A stretch of 64,000 bases of DNA from Liolophura sinensis (Eukaryota > Mollusca > Polyplacophora > Chitonida > Chitonidae): positions 11,399,608 through 11,463,607 of the forward strand of contig NC_088299.1 of assembly GCF_032854445.1 (NCBI RefSeq). Direction: 5' to 3'. Shown here in pieces: positions 48,898 through 60,371 of the stretch. Position numbers and translations under genes: made by a program. Every line of letters starts with the position of its first letter. Position 1 is the first letter of the stretch. The notes beneath the pieces were generated by a model. It was not told where the DNA came from. It was given only the letters and a program-made list of their open reading frames with translations, and did no database searches.

Positions 48898-49291
48898 CAC
48901 CATGTAGGATCCATTTCAAAGATCAGACGGAGCTTGAGAGGATTCCCTTGCGGTAGGGATTTATCAGTGTTTCGTGAAGTGACCACCATATAATAGGTCA
49001 AGCTCGTGGAGGTTTACTATATCGCTTTATTTTAAGTCTAGTTTGCAGTCCAAACTAATGAAATTGAAAATTTAAAGAAATGAGCAAGTCACTCTTCTGA
49101 CTGACGAAAAGCCGTGTGCGTTTTGACCATTTAGTAAGCAAAAATAAAGGTATATGATAAATCGATAATCATAAAAGTACGTGTCCCGCGATGTTGTATT
49201 AGCTCTCGTTGTCTGAGGTCGGCCTGTCGCAGGACAATCTCACACAACTCGAGTTGATACACATCGCGAATCACAAACTGTTATGACAATC

Positions 49292-49328
<37 letters not shown>

Positions 49329-51659
49329 TTTTGTGTGGTTGAGCTAACGGGCTTGCGGAGCAACAGATGTTCTGACGATTTCTGCACTCAACCCTGATGA
49401 AGAAGAATAGGACGCTGAGGTTTCAAACCAGCCTCTGCATATTGCTGCCAGAAGCAGTATGCTCACAGCCATACCTGGTATGACTTGCACGTGGGATACA
49501 TCTCAACTCGTGATTTAACTACAGATATCCAATGGTATCCTGAAAACTCGGGGGGAGTATAGTCTTCATTTGCACATAAGCGTATGGCACAGAATGCTAA
49601 TGTCAGGTGAAATCACCTTTCGCCATTTTGTATTTGCATAATTTTCTCCTCAGTCTCAGGAGTATTTAGAATCAAACCCCACCTCGCTGAAAAAGACGGG
49701 TCGGGTTTTACACAACGTGTGGTCCCGGCTGGAATCTGTTGGGTCCATTTGCGTAACGCAATCAGTAAGATGATTTGGTGCCTCTGACCCCCTGTATGGT
49801 CCTAGTGAGTTGTCAATCAAACACCGATGTCTTCTCTTGGGTCAGTTACAGTTCCATGCACGTGTGACCGACTTATTACCAAAATGGCACACTCACTGAA
49901 CTTTGTGACGTTTACTTTCATTGCAGAGGTATTGATGCATTGCAGTCGTGGTTAAAGGTCGTACTTGGGAATAGAGTTCATTGTAAACAACTGTATTGAT
50001 TCTGTGCAATTTATTTCAAAGTGTATCGTAATCTTTTACTCACCAGTATACACATATCGCATAGCAGCGGTAATCATCACATGCATGAATGTTAAGATTA
50101 TGTGGTTTTGTGATCGTTGTCGGGTATGATGGTATAATGTAGCAATAACTCGAACTGTTAGCAGAAGCGATTCACAGATATTTTTATTTCTTCTCGAAAC
50201 ACATGGAATGTATGTAAAGATATCTTGATGGAAGTATCTTCACTGCTTTATTTATTTCTGCAATAGTGTGTTCTCGAAAATCAACTTAAATTCACGGGAA
50301 TATGTTGAATGCTTTAAAGTGTACGAGGTATGTTATATGTTAGATGACCAATCAACACCTGAATAGCTAGTTTAGTTAATCACGCCATGCAGAGACCATT
50401 ACCTGCTATTTACTGAATATATCAATAATTCGCATTGTCTTTAATCAACACACCTGTCTGATCAAAACTAAGTAACGTACCCATTTATCATTAGGGGACG
50501 AATTACTTCAGCTGCTTTTGTTGTAGATTAGGTCATTTGTACCGATAGTGAACCCCATAGAGAAAACCAAGGGCTGAATCAATGTCCACTGAGAGTGCGC
50601 AAAGAGCAAGAGAGGAATAGGCTGTTGACTTGGCTCGGGTCGCGCTCTCCCATTAAGGGTTTTTCTCTCACAGTTGACGAGACATAGCCTGTTCCACGGC
50701 CCTGAGCTTGGTGGCGTTTTACTTTTCTAACAGTTTTCCTTGTGACTGTTGAGGACGACTACTCTGTTGATAGCCGTTCGATGTCCTCGCCAATAGTTGT
50801 TGGTTGGAACCGGAAGCAGTATGGTTTGCCTTCGTTTCTATAGAGAGAACAGGTTGGAGGCCATTATCAGGTGAAAGTCGATATTCCAGACACTAGCAGA
50901 ACCTTACAGAATGACCGATAAACAAAGGCACCTCCTGTTGAAGACCTGAAGGTAGCACAATGTCTCAGTTCAGTTGTTTACATGCGAATGTAAGGAACGC
51001 CTTGGGTAAACATACTTTACATTTGACTTTGGGGTCTTCCTAGTCAATAAACCACTTCTTCTCGTGGTCCAATCAAAGCGCTGATTATCGGGTCCTTGTG
51101 TGTTTTACCCATATACACTTTGAAATTCGTGTACAAATCTTTCTTTTCTCAAAGCACATAGAGAGAAATCTTCTGCATAAGAACGCCCGTTTCTACACTA
51201 TTTACTGTAGAAACGCATTGATGTCTGATTATATTTTCTCAAGACTTAATTCTGAGAAATTATTTTACTTCCATGGACGTGTTTAGCCTAAGAGCCTATA
51301 CTGCGTGTTTAATCAACATGTTGCGTGTATTTCAGCCTGTAAATATTTCAGAGGCGGACTGCAATATCTGTTGATATTATCATTCGATGCTAAGCACAAG
51401 AATACTTATCGCAACATGGCTGCGTAGCAAGTAATGATTAACAACGGTAACGCACCTCCAAGAACTAACCTGTCCGTGAGTTAACTTAAATACAAATTCC
51501 ACAAGCCTGTGGTACAATCATATCAGAAAACACTTCCATTAGTTAGTAGTTGTGCATGTATATTAAGCACGTGCCTAGCGTTGCGTACGAGTACACGAAT
51601 ATATTCTATCATTACGGTGCTTCACACGTATATGTATATACTTCTGTCCTTACAATATA
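48898..51659. other. Unannotated DNA with a GT microsatellite
   Basis: Apart from the dinucleotide run at 49295-49328, no gene, RNA or repeat copy was recognised. Confidence 0.4.
49295..49328. repeat. (TG)17 microsatellite
   Basis: An uninterrupted TG run followed by GTTTTGTGTGG. Confidence 0.95.
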
Positions 51660-51915
51660 CACTCAAAGAATTAGTCTGTTGATTTTAACAGAATGTCAGT
51701 TGTCTGAGTGATGCTAGAATATATTCTGCTATAGCAACAGATTATTCTGCTAAATACAACACACATATTCTATAATTTTAACATAAAGATTTTACTAGGC
51801 TAACAGAATATTATGTTGAATATGACACAGCATTTGTGTTATAACAACGAATGCATTCTAGCATCGTTCAGGCAACAGCCTCTGTGTTAAAATTAACAGA
51901 TTAATTGTTTGAGTG
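51660..51915. mobile_element. Foldback MITE, copy 2 (better preserved)
   Basis: It starts CACTCAAAGAATTAGTCTGT and ends ACAGATTAATTGTTTGAGTG, terminal inverted repeats of about 30 bp, flanked by TA at 51658-51659 and 51916-51917. Inner arms are also inverted: GTTGTCTGAGTGATGCTAGA pairs with the complement of TTCTAGCATCGTTCAGGCAA. At 256 bp and without coding capacity it is a non-autonomous foldback element of the same family as 2201-2443. Confidence 0.92.
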
Positions 51916-54055
51916 TATTTGCGCATGATAATGGTTGTAATGTTGAAAAGCAGCCACTGTGTAATATTTTGCACGAGAGATATTACTTCCCTTACCACCA
52001 TGTAGCTTTGGGTGAACAAAACTGACCTGAACTGAACAAACGTAGTGCTAAAGAACATAGCGATAAAGTAATAGCAAAAGACAAGAATGGTAGGATAATT
52101 TTCATTTGTACGTGGGTTAATATAAGATTGATTAGGCGTGGGAAGGTGAAGCGCTTGATACGGGTTTTCAATCCTACCGGGCTTCAGAGTAGCTTACTAT
52201 GCGGAACTGTGTGTCCATCGATGACAGCAAATACTGACTTACGTGACAAGGTCTTAGATTGTCTGCCCACAACCGTCGGTCTGGCTCGCCGATTCATACA
52301 AAGTGCTGGAAAACATTGGCATTTTTGGCTGTAGTCACTTGTAAGGGTACCACTATCGGAGAGTAAAGATGAGAAACAATTGGCTTGTTTAACTCTCAGA
52401 TCACCGATAGGCCTTACACAAGATCAAACAAAGAAACACCAAGCAGCTTGGATAAGTTCAATACATATATTTTAACAAAATAAAGAAATAATACAAATTT
52501 TAATGATATATTGGCCCTATATGCAGTGAATGTTTTCACGCGACCCAACACTGTTGTCGAAGTGTAACGTCTATATGACGTCATCAACACGAATCCATGC
52601 AATCTATATGTAGGGTCAACATGTTTAACTTGAGGGCGAATTATTTACACTCGCTGACATGAACAACGCAAAGCAACAGCAAAATTCTAGGTACACAAGT
52701 TTAATTTGTTTATTTTAATTTTCATCGAAATTTTTCCGATCATGTCCAGTCAGAAATGCCCAGTCTTTATCATGTGACAAATAAAAGTCATTCCCAGCGC
52801 CCCTATAGAAACCTTGCCTATTTTTCCAATGTTTGTATGGCACACTGGGGGCTCGATTATCTGGTGACAGAAACAAGCAAGTGTCGGAAATATCCAAGCT
52901 TGCATGCCTTCATCCGGGGCTACATGATGTCAGTGAAGGTACAAAGCAGTCGAGCTAGCCGAAAGTCCTGGCTGGTAACATCCTCTGTATGTTACCGACG
53001 TACGTGTAGACACTTTACCGACTGCATTCACTACTACTGACTGCGTACCGCTCGTCACCTTGTTAGCAAAATATCCCGTTCATGATTGCCGTGTGAAATC
53101 TTTTTTTAGTTTTTTTCCCACATCTCAACACTCCCGACTGAAATCTTCGCGCGAAGACTTACTTTAGGAACTTTTGAAATATTCCGGTTTCCAAATGGAC
53201 GTTAGTCCACGTAAATATAGAATCCACAGCCAAGATGAATTCCTCAATCTACGGATGACAGCCCGCTAAGTAGTTTATTCCCCTACTGCCTGTGAATGTG
53301 GAACTTTTCAGGGCGGACGGGTTGACAATAGCGTCCGTGATGCGGATCTGTCGATGTATGTTTCCTCGGAAATATACACAAAGTTACCTTTAGGGTAAAC
53401 TGGGATGAAATGTACGTAATGGCACGAAGAGACAATGAGCGATACAAGCTCCAAAATAACGTCTCTAAAAAATAACAAGTGGCGAAACACAAGCTCACAA
53501 AGTGCTCTGTACAGAAAATATAGTACGAATGTCGAATGGCGTGAAAGCCGATATCTCCAAACCCAGCAAAATCCCTCACAGTGAATGACAGTATATATGA
53601 CTGCTCTCAAATGGACTTGAATGAATGACTGCGAGCTTCACAACTCCATCGCTTATATTTATAGACTAAGAAAATTGTGGATGGTTTGATCGTAAACATG
53701 TTTACAACACCAAAATGTATCCAGAATGTACACTCTATTTACAATGACAGTAAACTGGTAAACACCGAAGCCTCGAGAACGCTCATCTGAAATACAGTGC
53801 AGGCTAAAACGTACACAGAGAGAAAAATGTGGGTCAGACGCTGACAAATAAAAAACGAAAATATAGTACAATGTTTACAAACCGGGTTGGTAACACAGTC
53901 GTCAAAAGCACTTAGACAGGTAATTATTTGACATGTAACCTAAAACGTTTTCGTCAAAGTCGACATATTCTTTTTTTTTCCTTAACACAATTCTATGAAA
54001 CGAGCATACACACATCATTACTGTTATTTGCCATGTGTGCAGATTGCGACAAAGT
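51916..54055. other. Mostly unannotated DNA
   Basis: A perfect TGACGTCA is at 52576-52583. A weak exon candidate at 52715-52860 is listed separately. Overlapping frames at 53283-53610 on the minus strand show no recognised domain. Confidence 0.4.
52715..52860 (-). CDS. Possible terminal exon, product unknown
   Basis: On the minus strand CTTGTTTCTGTCACCAG resembles a 3' splice site. It is followed by 48 open codons including PSVPYKHWKNRQGFYRGAGN and DFYLSHDKDWAFLTGHD, then TAA. An AATAAA (52714-52709) directly abuts the stop codon, an unusually short but possible 3' end. No family was recognised and no partner exon was found. Confidence 0.2.
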
Positions 54056-54220
54056 TACTTATCTATTTATTTTACTTATCTGACTGGTGTTTGTGGCTTA
54101 CTCAAGAATATTTGTATGTCCTATGCGACGGCGGTCAGCGTTACGATGGGAGGAAACGGGACTGGGTAAACGCACCACCACCTGCAGGTTGTTCGAAGAC
54201 CGTCTCACACACTGCTGGAA
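54056..54220 (-). mobile_element. SINE-A, diverged, head-truncated
   Basis: CTATTTATTTTACTTATCTG, TGGCTTACTCAAGAATATTT, GACGGCGGTCAGCGTTACGA and CACCACCACCTGCAGGTTG. The head is missing. Confidence 0.8.
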
Positions 54221-55181
54221 AAAATGCAGAAAAGGGTAGAACATACCTAAAAGTAGAAAAAGCAAGTACCAACACAATAATTTCGTTTAAAACAAAATTA
54301 TTAATAAGCTTTAGTTACTTGTCAATATATATGTTATTTCAAACTGATTTTACATATGTAAAATTGACAATTAATGCCGATAACATCGGCGCTCTTGTGT
54401 ACATATTATGTAGCTGTCACAGTGATATCATGCCTGCCCCGAGGTTGATGGGCCATGTTCTAGTTAGCCAGCGCTAATATCTGCTTTGTGTATTATTCCT
54501 TTTTTCAGCACATTTTTAATTATCCTTATTCCATGCAACAGACTTGGAATATAAAGGAAATAATTTGTTCGTCATAATGCTCAGCCCCAATAGCAAGTCG
54601 GAATATGTTTACCGATCATTTACCAAAGCATGACATTTGTGATACGTGGGCCCAGGAGAAGCCCAGAACCACCCACATGTTGCGACAGACCTGTCCAGGT
54701 ACGACCGGAGAGGAAGGCAACATTCATGAAATTTCAGTTTAAACACAATAGGTTTTTATACTTTGAACATTTATCAGACGGAATTGCGGGTTAGATGAGG
54801 CTGGGGGGGGTGTATGAGAAGATTGGACCTGTGTATTGGTTTAATGCCTTACTATTGGCCACAAACTAATGGCTAACACAATGACGTATTGGAATCTATC
54901 ATGTGGTGGTTCGGCTGCAGATAGTTTGGCTGCAGACTGTTTGGCTGCAGATGGTTCGGCTGGAGACAGCTCAGCCGCAGATGGTTCTACGTAATTACAC
55001 TATGTGGTTTGTCTAGCGCCTGACGAAGTATTGTGGCTCCATCTAGGTTGTTAATACCGTCGTCATGACCTTGCCAGAGGTAGGTGGTTTATCCCGGGCA
55101 CTCAACCCGGAAAACTGACCGCTAGCGTGAGGATATGTCGTTCAACTAGAATCAGCCATTACAACAATCAGTGCATAGAAA
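54221..55181. other. Upstream region of the receptor gene
   Basis: It contains a SINE-A scrap at 54685-54735 (TACGACCGGAGAGGAAGGC), a 15-bp tandem repeat at 54910-54984 and a SINE-C-like scrap near 55065-55110. No promoter could be identified with confidence. Confidence 0.4.
54910..54984. repeat. 15-bp tandem repeat, 5 copies
   Basis: Units of the type TTCGGCTGCAGATGG start at 54910, 54925, 54940, 54955 and 54970. The last two have diverged. Confidence 0.9.
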
Positions 55182-55253
55182 ATGTATAAAGCACAAATAA
55201 ATGTGTCACGTGTTTTCTTACCACTGCTAATAATGTACTTTGTGTATTTCCAG

Positions 55254-55485
55254 AAATCTTATTCCGAAACTTACACACCAGACCTTGAGGACTATGGTTC
55301 CAAGCATTTATCCCAGATAAGCTGCCAAGGCGGATGGAAATACGATCTCCAGTACCCGGAACTGATTCAGCAACAAGATATAGCTGGTTTTGTCTGCTCT
55401 CGCCACAAGAAGTATGGACAAGGGAATTAGTTGAGGCGATAAATCTCCATCAGTGTACTTGTGATAATTGTTAAGTAGCAGTATT
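55254..55485 (+). other. Candidate 5' untranslated part of the receptor exon
   Basis: TTGTGTATTTCCAG ends at about 55253 and is a good 3' splice site. The 232 bp between it and the receptor ATG lack an in-frame extension because TAA at 55465-55467 closes the receptor frame. Another frame is open to 55430 and, if transcribed, would be an upstream open frame. The true transcription start and any upstream exon are unknown. Confidence 0.4.
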
Positions 55486-56751
55486 ATGGAATCTAATGAC
55501 GGTTTCATCTTTAACCTAAGCTGTGGCGGCGACCCCTTGTCCCCAGACGCGCCCAGCCAGAGTCAGCTTATCCAGTTCTCGGAATGGTACGCCAATCTCC
55601 ATGGCTACACCAGTCTGGCCGTCTGCGTCTTTGGAATTATTACGAATATATTCAATATCACTGTCCTGACGCGAAGCGATATGACAACGCCGACCAACGT
55701 ACTGCTGACGTGGTTAGCCGTCTCAGATATTTGGACGATGATTCCTTACATTCCATTTGCCCTGCATTTCTACTGTATTCATTCCCCATTTGCTGTCTCG
55801 CCAGAAAAGAATTCGTACCTATGGATGAGTTTTATGCTTGTGTTGATTAGCTTCACAGCAACAACGCACACAATCTCCATTTGGCTAGGGGTAGCCATAG
55901 CCGTTCTGCGCTATTTTCAACTCAAATCCACGGCTAATGGCGTCCAGGCAAATAAGAAACGAATCAAAACGGCGAAAATCATCGCCGGAGTTATTTACGT
56001 TGTCTCCATTGCTGGCTTAATACCGAACTATCTCAGTAATGAACTGGAAACCAGGCAAATTGACATTCAAGGAGTCAACCGCACAATATACGTTCTCAAA
56101 GACTTGAAATTAAACTCTGGAGATGCCGATCTTATAGTTCTTCTCAATGTGATATGTTACGGTTTATTTGCCAAAGTTGTGCCCTGTGTTTTAATGAGTG
56201 TATACGGCGGAGCGCTTTTGTACAATTTAGGTGTGAAAGGCAACCGCAGGCACCGACGCCTTTCTAGAATGACTTCCGTGACGTCGATGGCGGAAAAACG
56301 TCGAACCGGAAGGGCGAGGACAACAAAAATGCTACTTACCGTGCTGATCTTATTTTTATTAACGGAGCTGCCTCAAGGTATCCTAATCCTGCTCAGTGTT
56401 GGAATGAAAGGATTTTTCTATCGGATTTATATTCCCTTAGGTGATTTGATGGATTTTATAGCATTGTTGAACAATGCGGTGAATTTCGTCCTTTATTGTA
56501 CAATGAGTCATCAGTTTAGGATACGGTTTTTACAGATGTTCGGCCAGAGCTCTATTAAATTCAGAGGGAGCTTTAGAAATTCAGTGAGCATTAAATGTGC
56601 CGTGACGAATAACTTTACTAACGGTACACCCCCAAAAAGGCAAACCACATCGCGGTACGGTGTCCCAGCGAACTGTAATGGAAAACCAACCATTACACGG
56701 ATAAACTCTAAAAACGGGACGTGTCAGACGCAAACAATTGAAGTCGTCTAA
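55486..56751 (+). CDS. Neuropeptide GPCR, myosuppressin/DMSR-like (Srw type)
   Basis: A complete intronless frame of 421 residues from ATG at 55486 (A at -3, G at +4) to TAA. In-frame TAA at 55465 rules out a longer N-terminus in this exon. Seven hydrophobic segments fall at about residues 39-61, 72-95, 112-141, 163-183, 215-247, 281-306 and 316-338. Family marks are TM2 WLAVSDIWTMIPYIPF, TM3 end TISIWLGVAIAVLRYF (LRY in the DRY position), TM6 LTELPQG and TM7 NNAVNFVLY in place of NPxxY. N-glycosylation sequons lie near residues 10 (NLS) and 198 (NRT). The third loop is basic (RRHRRLSR). No cysteine is seen at the top of TM3 or in the second extracellular loop, so the usual disulfide seems absent. 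Such receptors act in the plasma membrane on FMRFamide/myosuppressin-like peptides, usually through G proteins. The ligand here is inference. Confidence 0.9.
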   Translation: MESNDGFIFNLSCGGDPLSPDAPSQSQLIQFSEWYANLHGYTSLAVCVFGIITNIFNITVLTRSDMTTPTNVLLTWLAVSDIWTMIPYIPFALHFYCIHSPFAVSPEKNSYLWMSFMLVLISFTATTHTISIWLGVAIAVLRYFQLKSTANGVQANKKRIKTAKIIAGVIYVVSIAGLIPNYLSNELETRQIDIQGVNRTIYVLKDLKLNSGDADLIVLLNVICYGLFAKVVPCVLMSVYGGALLYNLGVKGNRRHRRLSRMTSVTSMAEKRRTGRARTTKMLLTVLILFLLTELPQGILILLSVGMKGFFYRIYIPLGDLMDFIALLNNAVNFVLYCTMSHQFRIRFLQMFGQSSIKFRGSFRNSVSIKCAVTNNFTNGTPPKRQTTSRYGVPANCNGKPTITRINSKNGTCQTQTIEVV

Positions 56752-58671
56752 AGCCAAGAGACAAAAGTGCTAGTATTTTCTTAACGATACTTGGACCAAG
56801 TCTTCACATTGCTTTCGTGTGAAGTCGAGCAGTCTGTGATTAAATTGGTATTCTAAATGTGAAAAGAAATAACGCGTTGCTTAAATCAATCTAGATAAAT
56901 ATTTTCACAAGCTGAGGAAGATTTTGGAAATAAAAAATTTCAGCGGTGCCTTACTGATCTCAAAAGCAGAAGCAAAGAGCTATCCTTGAGTAACCGTTTC
57001 TTCCCTGTTCTGATTTGGTGTGAACCCAGTTTTGGTGCCAACACATTTTTACATGATGTCAACTCAGTTTGAAACATTTTAACTCCAGGTGTGTCTCTTT
57101 TAATTTTTTATGTGCGCGAGAATATTATTGTATGGCACTGACATCTATTGTACAATTTGCCTTGACCATTGAGTTTTTGAGAGCAAACCCCATTGCTGAA
57201 ATATATGGAGACCTAAAATCAAATGATACTCAGTTTTGTTTCAGAGAAAGGCGGTTCTACTCCGTTCTTAAGAATCACAATGGCTTGATACAGTGGGGAC
57301 TGAATCTCTATATCAATTTAAATAGGGACTGTCTACAGACTCTTTGCAACTTTGCAAAGTTATGGACAAATGGGTTACACTGCTTTACTGTAGAGGAGTA
57401 TATTCGAGGAGAACTTGGAGAACAGTGTTAGTCAGTCTAACACATGCTAGAGCATCAGATGCAAAACATAGCGCCTCAGTCTCAAGGATTTTGTTAGTTA
57501 AGGGATTAATGAATCGTAACGTGACATTAAATGGTGACTGAAAATGTTCAGTGTTTAAAGGGATATCGACGCTGATTGGTTGACAGTGGAGATAGGGTTT
57601 TCCTGGTTAAACCCTGCAGCTATTGAAAGATTCTGCATTACCTAAAATTCAAGTTAGACTTGCCTATCTCTCACACTAGCCAATGGGAAGTGATTCTGTA
57701 TCCCTTTAATCTATGCTTCGAAACAGACTCCCAAAACGAAACCGGTTATACGCAAACTACCAAAAAATTAAGAAAGTATATGAAGTATGAAAATAAGCCC
57801 GTTATTGAAAAAAGTGACAAAGAAAGAACAATTGAAAACAGTTATTTTTTATTTTTGGTACATGTTTTCTGTCTTTTGATTAGAATGCCCATTTAAACAT
57901 ATTTTTCGCCAGCACTCGGGATTTTTCGAAGTGACGTCATATACAAATGAAGCGGCGCGGATAGGGTGATTATAGCGGGTGTATAGATGTCAAACTGCTA
58001 GCACACAGTCCTTCCTCCACTGTTTGAACTAAACATGGACTAGGCAAGCAGTCTCCACGAAGTAACCAAGGACAAAGAAACAGGGGAGACATGAAAATGC
58101 TCTGGTCGAGAAAAATAAGATTGAAATGCCTTAACCACGCGGTTAGTGGAATAGAAAAATGTCCACTTTGAAAACAACTCGATTAAGACGAAGACATTTG
58201 AAGGAAAAACACACTCAAAAGTGATGAAACGATTATCATAAGTCTTGTTTAGCAAAATAATATTATTGTCAATGTAACAAACCATACGACTGACACACTG
58301 GATTTACTTAAATTATTTCCTGAAAATTTCTAAAAAAAAAGGTATATAAATACAGTTTTTATTTAATGAATAAATGATTTAATAAACAAACTTTTAGAGA
58401 AGGTGTCCAATTGTTTAATTGTATTTAAATGTACCGTATTGTAGGACAATTTACGAAATAACTGCTTCAACCATGTTCTGCATACTAGAAATTGTAGGTG
58501 AGACCATTTGCACACAGGGGAGAAGAAACAAAGAAAACATAGAATGCTCTTCTCTGCTGGCCACATCTCCTCACTTGATAAACATGGCAGGTGCCCAGTG
58601 GTTTGGTTTTCTCCATTAACATTTTTCATCTGAATTTTGTGTAATTTTTATGTTTTTTCTACCCTTAAACG
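56752..58671. other. Receptor 3' flank, otherwise unannotated
   Basis: The first AATAAA after the stop is at 56929-56934, about 180 bp downstream, a plausible polyadenylation signal. A perfect TGACGTCA is at 57932-57939. A plus-strand frame at 57069-57431 lacks an ATG at its start and a recognisable domain. No other gene was recognised. Confidence 0.4.
56929..56934 (+). terminator. Candidate polyadenylation signal AATAAA
   Basis: The first canonical hexamer downstream of the receptor stop codon, within GGAAATAAAAAATTT. Use is unproven. Confidence 0.4.
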
Positions 58672-58836
58672 ACAATGGTGGCGTTACAGAGTCAGTAATT
58701 GTGCCATCGGTGTACGTAACCACCGCGGTGGCGTTACCGAGTCAGTTCTCGTGCGAGTGGTGGTTAAAGCGTTTACGTAACCACCGGTGTCGTTACTGAG
58801 TCAGCTGTTTTGCCACGGTGGTAAAAAACGTTTTGA
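58672..58836. repeat. 61-bp minisatellite, left part
   Basis: TACGTAACCACC recurs at 58713 and 58774. Units carry GTGGCGTTACCGAGTCAG and palindromic cores such as CCACCGCGGTGG. The array is interrupted by the SINE at 58837 and resumes after 59098. Confidence 0.88.
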
Positions 58837-59098
58837 TTTATTTATTTATTTATTTGATTCGTGTTTTACGCCGTACTCAAGAGTATTTCAGTTATATGAC
58901 GGCGGCCAGCATTATGGTGTGAGGAAACCGGGCAGAGCCTGGGGGAACCCACGACCATCGGCAGGGTGCTGGTAGACCTTTCCACTTACAGCCGGAGAAG
59001 AAGCCAGCATGAGCTGAACTCAAAGCAACCGCACTGATGTGGACTCCTGGGTCATTACGCTGCGCTAGCGCGCTAACCAACTGAGCCACGGGGGCCCC
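58837..59098 (-). mobile_element. Full-length SINE-A inserted in a minisatellite
   Basis: A tail of ATTT repeats, then GTGTTTTACGCCGTACTCAA, GACGGCGGCCAGCATTATGG and ACCACGACCATC-type body follow, ending in the complete head complement CTGAGCCACGGGGGCCCCC. GTTTTGA on both sides (58830-58836 and 59105-59111) may be a short target-site duplication. It splits an older tandem array. Confidence 0.92.
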
Positions 59099-59260
59099 CT
59101 TTAAGTTTTGAGTACTTAAAGTGTACGCAACGTACGTAGTGGTTAAAGTGTACGTAACCACAGCGGTGGTTTTACTGAGTCCGTTATTTTGCCGTGGTGG
59201 TTACAACGTTTACGTAACCACCATGGTGGCGTTTTGGAGTCAGTACTCGTAACTATAGTG
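59099..59260. repeat. 61-bp minisatellite, right part
   Basis: TACGTAACCACAGCGGTGG is at 59151 and TACGTAACCACCATGGTGG at 59211, spaced 60 bp, with the same GAGTC and GCCGTGGTGGTTAC motifs as the left part. Confidence 0.88.
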
Positions 59261-60371
59261 CTTAACTGCCGGATCGTTCTACGTAAGGAGATCTCCATCT
59301 ATGGTTCGTTGAAATCCTCTAGCTTGGTTCTTCCTAAAACATTACCCCTGTAGAAGAATTTAAATTTTGGGTAATTCATATTAATTTAAACAAACAAATT
59401 ATAACAAAGGTACCATGGAACTTTGAAAACTGGTTTTGAAGCACCAGGCGCCCAACCGGTGTATTGAGCAAACTCTTTCATTTACACCGGCCATTTTGAA
59501 TTTCCAAATATGTTGTCTGGTCTATGAAGCCGATTCCTTTAGCTCCGCTGCCCTTTTCACTTAACAAAGTTGTCGACCAAACTGTGTAAACATCTGTCCT
59601 TTCCCGTGGAGTTCTGGAGTTTCGTTGACGTCCTTTAAGCGACAAGTTATGTATAGTTGAAACACGGTCATATTACAATGTTTGTGGAGAACGTCTGACA
59701 TCACTGTACACGAGTTGCAAATGCAGAAGGGCATAACTCTATCAGTGACAGCTTTACATTTAAACTGAGTGTACTCTTAGAGTCCACAATATGCACAGTG
59801 CGGAGAAAGCCATAGGCGACAACAGACGTTTCAAATTGTGACAAGAATGGCATAAACATTTTATACAGCTAAGTCTAACAAAACACATCATTAATGGTAA
59901 AATTCTGTTCGGATTTGTAAACATCCGTGACACACAACCCTTAGGCAAATCAATGAAAGCCGAAAGCTTTGTCGATATCAAACATCCGGACAATTTACAA
60001 ATCAATGCGTCACACATCTGACCTACATTTTCAGTCCTGACACGGTGGACTGACAGATAAATCCTTAACTACATGGTTGTTCGCGTAGGTTAAATAACAA
60101 ATATAAAGAACCAAAGTAAAATAAAATTCACACATAAATGTCCAAATCCAGATTCAAATATTTTTTCATACTCTGTCATCATTGTACTTTTCATCCGATA
60201 AAACACGCTCCAATGAGCTTTATTCCTGCCAGTTGTGTTTCGCACGTATATCGGTCCATTTATCTTTAAGATTTATGGGGAATAAATGAAATTAACTACA
60301 TTACTACGATAGTGGTAACAGTAATCAACTTCCTTCGATATTTTATATTTATTATCCATGGTCAAGCTCTA
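59261..60371. other. Unannotated DNA
   Basis: No gene was recognised. A minus-strand frame at 59760-60017, cysteine-rich in its second half, has no recognised family and is probably chance. Confidence 0.4.

Noticed and set aside
55468-55485. Longer receptor start six codons upstream of the ATG
   Set aside because: That position is TTG, not ATG. The ATG at 55486 has good context and an in-frame stop lies at 55465.
57069-57431. Second gene downstream of the receptor
   Set aside because: The frame begins at TTG, has no recognised domain, and lies in probable 3' flank of the receptor.
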